Source of the DNA: an uncultured archaeon | Lineage (GTDB): Archaea; Thermoproteota; CALKCG01; B24 | DNA length: 10,515 nucleotides | Direction of reading: 5' to 3' | NCBI GenBank assembly: GCA_938082915.1 | Contig: CALKCG010000052.1 | Span: forward strand, 1 to 10,515 | Part shown: positions 6,087 through 10,515 of the stretch, in pieces | Numbering within the stretch: position 1 is the stretch's first letter | Layout: the number at the start of each line of letters is the position of its first letter | The notes under the pieces: model-generated | What the model saw: the letters and a program-made list of their open reading frames with translations, nothing else | What the model was told of the DNA's origin: nothing | The model's database searches: none | Translations under genes and position numbers: made by a program

Positions 6087-8033
6087 TCATCCACTAAAAT
6101 GTTGTTTTTCCTCGGCGACGCCGCCCCAGGATACAAACATCACCCTTTTGCTGAGTTCTCTTGGAATGTACATCCTCCTAAATGGCATACCAGCACACCT
6201 AGAGGTAACTTCTTTAACGAGTTCTTCTAAAGACATCTCTTCAATATGGTCTTCCTTCAAGGTAGACCTATCTCTTATGACAACGGGAAGCTTACCTGTC
6301 TTAAGCTCTTTATCGCCTACGACCACTATAAATGGAATCCATCTAGTTTTTGCGTCTCTAACTTTCCTAGCCACTGATAGCTCTCTTTCATCCACACCAA
6401 CACGTATATTCGCCTTCTCCAGCGCATCAGCAATTTCATTGCATTTCGCTATATGTCTCTCAGCGACAGGAATAAGTCTAACCTGTTCAGGTGAAAGCCA
6501 TACTGGTAGCATTGGAGGTTTACCTTCTTCCTCCATTTTAGCGGCAACTTCGAGAAGAGCGTAGAGAGTACGCTCTATGCTCCCGAACGAGGACGCGTGG
6601 ATAATTATGCATGGATGCCTCTTACCGTCTTCACCCGTATACATTATCTGAAATCTTTCACCGTTTTTAATATCGTACTGGACTGTCGCTATTTGCACAT
6701 TAGCCTCATCAGCTCCAATAACTTGATACTCATTCTTAATAGCATAATAATGGCTCATCTCGGAGCTAAGTTTGAAGAATGCAGGTACAGCTATTTCAAC
6801 TGTCAAATCTCTAAGCCACTCCTTATTTTTCTCGTAAAACCATTCCACGCCTTCCCATCCCATGACCCACGAGTTGGGGGCTATCATGTTCATAAGCTCT
6901 TTAAATAGTATGCACAATTTTCTGAATTCATCCTTAGCCTGTGCTTCATCGCGGCAAAAACAATGTTGATCCATCATCGTAAAACTCCTAAGCCTACGTA
7001 AACCAACGACTTCACCGCTCTTTTCCCGACGAAAACACTGAACCTCTTCATATATTTTTACAGGTAGATGTTTATAGCTGAAGATTGTTTTCTGCATAAA
7101 TGGGAAGGCTCCGGGGTCCGAAGCAAATCTTAAAACAAAGTTCTCCCCACCATAGTTCATTCTGTAATCCCTTTCATGGAATTCTCCCATAAGCTCACGA
7201 ATTTCCTTGATACTTTCACGGTATATTAGAGGATTCTGTATCTTCATAGCACCCCATGGAAGAGCTACTTTAAAAAGTGCATAGTCTTTTATGAGGTCAG
7301 CTATTAAAATCCCATTGGAGTAGAATTTCAAGTTCCCAACGTCGCTTTCGGGACAGTAGTCTACTAATTCTAAACGGCGCATATACTCTATATGTTTGGG
7401 TTTCTTCTTAGGCGGGTTTCCTTCAATTTCATTCCTGACGAAAATCTCTAAGAGGTTGTAGATTTTCCCCTCTTTCTTAAATATAGGGCAGTTTTTCCAA
7501 CTATCAGCTGTAACCTCATACGCAGATCCATCGACGTCCATTATTATAAATCTATGAAATTCCTTCAACTTTGACATGGGGCCTTCAACTTTCTCAGATT
7601 CCTCAGCTTTCACTGTAGCCGTTATTGTCCTTGAAAGCTCAGCTAAGGGATGACCTTTACAACTAAGCGAAAAACTCTTATACCATCCAAAGGGACTTCT
7701 GTAAACGGTGAAACCTTCCTCTCTTAGGGATTCTTCAAACAATTTAAGAACTGTTAAAGCTTCTCTCGGGTCTGCTAAATTGCTACTCAAGTGTGCATAA
7801 GGGTATATTAGAATCGATCTAGCACCTATTTTATTGGCCACATCCCTCACATTCGAAACAGCTGTCTTTATAATTTGAGAAGCATTATCACCATTCTCAA
7901 CAGCAGTAAAGACCACCAGAAGCTCCTTGAAAGAGCCATGTTTCATTTGTTCCGATATTGGTTCAGCCATATCTATTGCTTTACTGGTAACTCTATACTC
8001 AAAATTGTCGGCGTGCACTAGGAGAAGTTTCAA
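6087..8033 (-). CDS. thrS: Threonyl-tRNA synthetase, archaeal type with N-terminal editing domain
   Basis: This class II synthetase charges tRNA-Thr with threonine; archaeal forms also remove mischarged serine. In a 648-residue protein, residues 1 to about 140 form the archaeal editing domain (start MKLLLVHADNFEYRV; KSFSLSCKGHPLAEL at 119-133). The catalytic core carries motif 2 (FRRE, 334-337) and motif 3 (GSIERTLYALLE, 484-495), and the anticodon-binding domain spans about 507-620. His357 (MDQHCF) and His479 (IIHASSF) align with two zinc ligands. The third ligand, Cys in bacterial MNCPGH, appears to be Asp306 in ASDPGAF. Editing and catalytic parts are in one chain, unlike the split forms of some Crenarchaeota. 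I chose TTG at 8033: GGGAGG lies nine bases upstream and family members begin here. An upstream TTG at 8054 is in frame but would put that site inside the gene. Confidence 0.95.
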   Translation of the reverse strand: MKLLLVHADNFEYRVTSKAIDMAEPISEQMKHGSFKELLVVFTAVENGDNASQIIKTAVSNVRDVANKIGARSILIYPYAHLSSNLADPREALTVLKLFEESLREEGFTVYRSPFGWYKSFSLSCKGHPLAELSRTITATVKAEESEKVEGPMSKLKEFHRFIIMDVDGSAYEVTADSWKNCPIFKKEGKIYNLLEIFVRNEIEGNPPKKKPKHIEYMRRLELVDYCPESDVGNLKFYSNGILIADLIKDYALFKVALPWGAMKIQNPLIYRESIKEIRELMGEFHERDYRMNYGGENFVLRFASDPGAFPFMQKTIFSYKHLPVKIYEEVQCFRREKSGEVVGLRRLRSFTMMDQHCFCRDEAQAKDEFRKLCILFKELMNMIAPNSWVMGWEGVEWFYEKNKEWLRDLTVEIAVPAFFKLSSEMSHYYAIKNEYQVIGADEANVQIATVQYDIKNGERFQIMYTGEDGKRHPCIIIHASSFGSIERTLYALLEVAAKMEEEGKPPMLPVWLSPEQVRLIPVAERHIAKCNEIADALEKANIRVGVDERELSVARKVRDAKTRWIPFIVVVGDKELKTGKLPVVIRDRSTLKEDHIEEMSLEELVKEVTSRCAGMPFRRMYIPRELSKRVMFVSWGGVAEEKQHFSG

Positions 8034-8076
8034 ATATGCATTCCTCCCTAGCAACGTAGAAACACATCACATTCTC

Positions 8077-8093
8077 AACTTAAATATTATGCT
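8077..8093 (-). promoter_or_regulatory. Putative TATA box for thrS
   Basis: On the minus strand GCATAATATTTAAGTT contains ATATTTAA at 8087-8080. Transcription about 25 bases on would begin near 8058, giving a 25-base leader that carries GGGAGG (8048-8043) before the TTG at 8033. The arrangement also supports the downstream TTG as the true start. The rest of the 128-bp gap up to 8161 holds nothing else I can support. Confidence 0.45.
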
Positions 8094-8161
8094 TACTAAT
8101 CCCTCAAATATAGAATTTACTCTAGAGATTGTAGAAGGTGAATATGGATAAAATATACCTG

Positions 8162-8884
8162 TTAAATTTCCTCCATACCTACTACGACGTCAACCCTCTT
8201 CTCAATTCTATCCACTTTACCGTCACGTATCCAAACGATTCTATCAGAGACGTCTATCATCTTCAAGTCGTGGGTAGCTGTAAAAATCGTTACACCCTTC
8301 TCAACATTAAGCTGTCTAAGCATGTTTATAATTTCCAGTCCGGTATGAAGGTCAAGGTTTCCAGTCGGCTCATCTGCTAACACTATGACTGGGTCATTAG
8401 CTAATGCTCTAGCAATTGCAACCCTCTGCTGCTGTCCTCCGGATAATTCAGCTGGTTTATGATGTAATCGGTCTCCCAATCCAACTCTATTGAGGATTTC
8501 TATAGCTCGTCTCATTCTTTCTTCCCTAGGAACACCTGCGAATATCATTGGAAGTGTAACGTTTTCAAGCGCCGTTAAAACTGGGATTAAGTTGAAGGTT
8601 TGGAATATGTAGCCTATTTTACGGCATCTAAGCCAGGCGAGCTCATAAGCGTCAAGCTTAGATATGTCAACTTCATCTATGTAGACTCTCCCCCTTGTAG
8701 GTCTATCTAGACCGCCGATCATATTGAAAAGCGTAGTTTTACCGCTTCCCGAAGGACCCATGATAGATAGATACTCACCACGTCTAATCCTTAAATCGAT
8801 ACCGTCTAAAGCTTTAACAACTACTTCACCTAGTTGGTAATACTTAGCTAGATCTTCTGTTTCAACTGTATACTCATACCGCAA
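8162..8884 (-). CDS. ABC transporter ATPase, LolD/MacB (FtsE-like) type
   Basis: This cytoplasmic ATPase drives a type VII (MacB/LolCDE/FtsEX) ABC system. All motifs are intact: Walker A GPSGSGKTT, Q-loop in YIFQTFNL, signature LSGGQQQRVAIARAL, Walker B VIVLADEPTGNLD and the H-loop THD. The sequence GYIFQTFNLIPVLTALENV is typical of the LolD/MacB branch rather than of nutrient importers. Two starts are possible. A GTG at 8908 gives 248 residues but has no ribosome binding site in range. A TTG at 8884 gives 240 residues, follows AAGGTGG with a six-base spacer, and lies nearer the point where family members begin, so I prefer it. The gene lies 63 bases (39 from the GTG) after the FtsX-like permease on the same strand, forming a two-gene operon. 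The substrate is unknown; the family includes peptide or lipoprotein exporters and mechanotransmission systems. Confidence 0.92.
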   Translation of the reverse strand: MRYEYTVETEDLAKYYQLGEVVVKALDGIDLRIRRGEYLSIMGPSGSGKTTLFNMIGGLDRPTRGRVYIDEVDISKLDAYELAWLRCRKIGYIFQTFNLIPVLTALENVTLPMIFAGVPREERMRRAIEILNRVGLGDRLHHKPAELSGGQQQRVAIARALANDPVIVLADEPTGNLDLHTGLEIINMLRQLNVEKGVTIFTATHDLKMIDVSDRIVWIRDGKVDRIEKRVDVVVGMEEI

Positions 8885-8947
8885 GTTTTTCCACCTTATT
8901 TTTATCACTAAGAATGTTAATAAAAGGTTTTCCTTTCTCTCTGAAGT

Positions 8948-9553
8948 TCAAATTTCAAATCTTAATGCGTCTGCAGGATCCATACTGGCTGCATGATACG
9001 CTGGATATATCGTGGCTCCAACGCTTAAAATCATAGCTATTAGGATGCCTTCACCCATCCTCATAGCATAACTTGTCAGTAGTGCGGAGGAGAATATTAC
9101 GTTCATGTATTCTCCAATGTATATGAGGAGGCCGGCAAGCCATCCAACTACAGCCCCTATAAGTCCCCCAATAACACCTACCAGTATGGCTTCAAACATA
9201 AATATCATTAGTATGTGTCCATCCATAGCTCCAAGACACTTCATAGTACCTATCTCTTTAGTCCTCTCCGTAACGGCCATCAACATAGAGTTCAATATTC
9301 CAACTGCGCAGACGATTAGAGATATCATGGCCATCCAGAGCTGGTAGCTTTTGGCTGCCTCAGAAGTCCCATATATAGAGAGCATTATATCTGACATTGT
9401 TCTAAGACCTACGTAGAATGCTATCCCTAGAATTATTGACACGGCGGTTATTAGAGCTCTTACAAAACGTCTCTTTATACTTTCAATGCTAAATCTTAAA
9501 GCTTCACCTGGTGGAAATTTGACCTCCCTCGATTCTACAGTACTTTTACTCAT
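8948..9553 (-). CDS. Short FtsX/MacB-type ABC permease with a minimal extracytoplasmic loop
   Basis: This is the membrane partner of the adjacent ATPase. The 201 residues appear to hold four membrane segments: about 32-50, 73-95, 117-147 and 168-186. Family signatures are the cytoplasmic coupling loop TERTKEIGTMKCLGA (95-109) and the C-terminal YPAYHAASMDPADALRFE (183-200). MacB/FtsX permeases are usually 300-650 residues because a large extracytoplasmic domain sits between the first two segments. Here only about 20 residues (52-72) connect them, yet the frame is uninterrupted and both ends look normal. This points to a genuine compact permease or an old internal deletion rather than a broken gene; the neighbouring sequence shows no remnants. 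The ATG has no ribosome binding site, and a TATA-like box predicts a leader of under ten bases. The function could be efflux or signal transmission to an unseen external partner. Confidence 0.88.
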   Translation of the reverse strand: MSKSTVESREVKFPPGEALRFSIESIKRRFVRALITAVSIILGIAFYVGLRTMSDIMLSIYGTSEAAKSYQLWMAMISLIVCAVGILNSMLMAVTERTKEIGTMKCLGAMDGHILMIFMFEAILVGVIGGLIGAVVGWLAGLLIYIGEYMNVIFSSALLTSYAMRMGEGILIAMILSVGATIYPAYHAASMDPADALRFEI

Positions 9554-9648
9554 GATAGGATCAAGAATTATAAGTAATTGTTATTTTTAAGTTTTATGAG
9601 TAGAAGAGTTAGAGTAACATTAAAAAGTAGGTAGGAGACGAAGATAAA
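9554..9648. promoter_or_regulatory. Divergent promoter region between the ABC operon and the microprotein-helicase operon
   Basis: The 95-bp gap separates divergent start codons. On the minus strand CTTAAAAATA (9591-9582) predicts transcription near 9561, just ahead of the permease ATG. On the plus strand ATTAAAAA (9619-9626) predicts a start near 9647, almost at the ATG at 9649. An earlier A/T block around 9580-9597 would leave room for the GGAG at 9634-9637 in a leader. No clear operator palindrome is visible. Confidence 0.45.
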
Positions 9649-9756
9649 ATGATGGAGACGCTTCTGGCAAATGCTTCTATGATCACTTGGATGCTTGTAA
9701 TACTAGCTGCAATAATGTATCTGGTGATTGTTTTCATATTCGGAGAGGAGGATTAA
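9649..9756 (+). CDS. 35-residue single-pass membrane microprotein
   Basis: ATG ATG begins a 35-codon frame ending TAA at 9754-9756. The product has a short polar N-terminus (METLLANAS), one hydrophobic segment of about 20 residues (roughly 12-31, including MLVILAAIMYLVIVFIF) and an acidic end, GEED. Positive charge is absent, so its orientation in the membrane is unclear. GGAG at 9634-9637 lies eleven bases upstream. The last codons, for GEED, contain the GGAGG (9747-9751) that serves the helicase gene starting at 9764, so translation of the two is probably linked. I do not recognise the family. Support for coding comes from its position, the abrupt hydrophobic-then-acidic composition, and the tight fit between promoter and helicase start. 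It could instead be a translated leader that only sets helicase expression. Confidence 0.6.
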   Translation: MMETLLANASMITWMLVILAAIMYLVIVFIFGEED

Positions 9757-9763
9757 CGGTCAA

Positions 9764-10515
9764 ATGCCATTTGAAGAATTATCAAAGCAATTATTAGAGG
9801 CTCTCAAAGATATAGGTTTAGAAGAGCCCACATCGATACAGAAGAAGGCAATACCACTTATCCTCTCGGGTAGGAATACACTCATAGTTGCACCCACTGG
9901 CTACGGTAAAACTGAAGCAGCCCTAATACCAGTACTTGAAGCATACCTTAGACTTAAAGATAAGCCTAAAGGTACAGTTATACTCTACGTAACCCCTTTG
10001 AGAGCTTTAAACAGAGACCTTTTAAGGAGAATTAAAGTACTATGTGAAAAATTGGGTCTGGAGGTGGATGTTAGACACGGCGATACGGATTATAGAACTA
10101 GGAGAAGACAAGCACTGAAACCACCTAAAATGCTGATAACAACGCCTGAGACACTTCAAGCTATTCTACCGGGTAGAATTATGAGGGAACATTTTAAGAG
10201 CTTAAAATGGGTTATTGTAGACGAAGTCCATGAATTACTCGGCAGTAAACGTGGAGTGCAACTGGCTGTAGCATTAGAGAGGCTTAGAGCTATTAAAAAT
10301 GGAGATTTCCAATTAATTGGAATATCTGCTACCCTAGCTGAGCCGAAACTTGCAGCAGAGTTTATAAGCGGATCAAAACCGATGAGTTTAGCGATTACCG
10401 AGGAGCTTAAAAACACTGAAGTAATCGTTGATAACCCTCAGCCCTCAGACGTTGACTTTGAAAAATCTACAGAACTTGCTTTACCAGCAGATGCCGTAGC
10501 AAGGATTAGGACTTT
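9764..10515 (+). CDS. Lhr-type superfamily 2 DEVH-box helicase (N-terminal part, cut by window edge)
   Basis: The visible 250 codons are open to the window end and encode RecA-like domain 1 of an ATP-dependent DNA/RNA helicase. Motifs in order: Q-motif-like PTSIQKKAIPL (22-32), Walker A APTGYGKTE (43-51), motif Ia TPLRALNRDLLRR (77-89), motif Ib TTPETL (126-131), Walker B/DEVH VDEVHELLGSKRGVQL (152-167) and motif III SAT (188-190). HELLGSKRGVQLAVALERL is characteristic of Lhr (large helicase-related) proteins, in archaea linked to genome repair and replication stress. Full-length Lhr proteins are 800-1,500 residues, so most of this gene lies outside. ATG 9764 has GGAGG at 9747-9751, 12 bases upstream, slightly long but the only good option. 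It is co-directional with the membrane microprotein seven bases before it. Whether it is Lhr1, Lhr2 or a shorter relative cannot be told from this fragment. Confidence 0.9.
   Translation, partial: MPFEELSKQLLEALKDIGLEEPTSIQKKAIPLILSGRNTLIVAPTGYGKTEAALIPVLEAYLRLKDKPKGTVILYVTPLRALNRDLLRRIKVLCEKLGLEVDVRHGDTDYRTRRRQALKPPKMLITTPETLQAILPGRIMREHFKSLKWVIVDEVHELLGSKRGVQLAVALERLRAIKNGDFQLIGISATLAEPKLAAEFISGSKPMSLAITEELKNTEVIVDNPQPSDVDFEKSTELALPADAVARIRT

Noticed and set aside
6148..6564. Plus-strand open frame of 138 codons, rich in Ser and Leu
   Set aside because: It is the complement of the ThrRS C-terminal region; the low-complexity Ser/Leu composition is what antisense of Glu/Arg/Lys-rich coding gives.
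6597..6908. Plus-strand open frame of 103 codons
   Set aside because: It is antisense to the conserved catalytic core of thrS, with no promoter or ribosome binding site.
8119..8130. Small palindrome around CTCTAGAG in the thrS upstream gap
   Set aside because: An eight-base palindrome is expected by chance and it is not placed at the thrS TATA box or start.
7927..8380. Two plus-strand open frames around the thrS-ABC ATPase gap
   Set aside because: Both run antisense into conserved coding sequence of thrS or the ATPase and show no recognisable motif. The portion in the gap is too short to judge alone.
9105..9347. Plus-strand open frame of 80 codons with many Pro, Ile and Met
   Set aside because: It is the complement of the membrane segments of the FtsX-type permease, and its composition is an antisense artefact.
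10156..10416. Minus-strand open frame of 86 codons
   Set aside because: It is antisense to the DEVH and SAT motif region of the helicase.

Overview
This is archaeal DNA, AT-rich and densely coded. The archaeal signs are ribosomal proteins S24e and S27ae, a Kae1-type tRNA-modification enzyme, a threonyl-tRNA synthetase with the archaeal N-terminal editing domain, an F420-dependent methylene-tetrahydromethanopterin reductase (Mer), an Lhr-type helicase, and T/A-rich TATA-like boxes about 25 bases ahead of starts. Some genes have GGAGG or AGGTG ribosome binding sites, and others look leaderless or nearly so. Kae1 is not fused to Bud32, and Mer sits beside ordinary housekeeping genes. This is compatible with a TACK/Thermoproteota-type lineage that carries the tetrahydromethanopterin C1 pathway, but the window does not fix the taxon, and no mcr gene is visible.

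Left part (1-5504), all on the plus strand: a possible tail of an upstream gene; an unrecognised 92-residue helical protein coupled to mer; a zinc-dependent medium-chain dehydrogenase of the erythritol/L-threitol type, overlapping by 4 bases a Sua5/YrdC-type threonylcarbamoyl-AMP synthase; then kae1 under its own promoter; then a divergent member of the uronate isomerase family. Sua5 and Kae1 catalyse successive steps of t6A37 tRNA modification. The dehydrogenase and the isomerase-like protein hint at sugar-acid or polyol metabolism.

Middle part (5543-8884), minus strand and convergent with the left part: S27ae (59 residues), S24e, a full-length archaeal ThrRS that probably starts at an internal TTG, and an ABC ATPase of the LolD/MacB type.

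Right part (8948-10515): the partner of that ATPase, a very short FtsX-type permease with almost no extracytoplasmic domain, on the minus strand. Then comes a 95-bp divergent promoter region and, on the plus strand, a 35-residue single-helix membrane microprotein whose last codons form the ribosome binding site of an Lhr-type helicase. The helicase is cut by the window edge.

I saw no tRNA, rRNA, CRISPR array, insertion sequence, phage gene or long repeat. The most unusual items are the microprotein-helicase pair, the ectodomain-less permease with its ATPase, the divergent uronate-isomerase relative, and the orphan gene coupled to mer.
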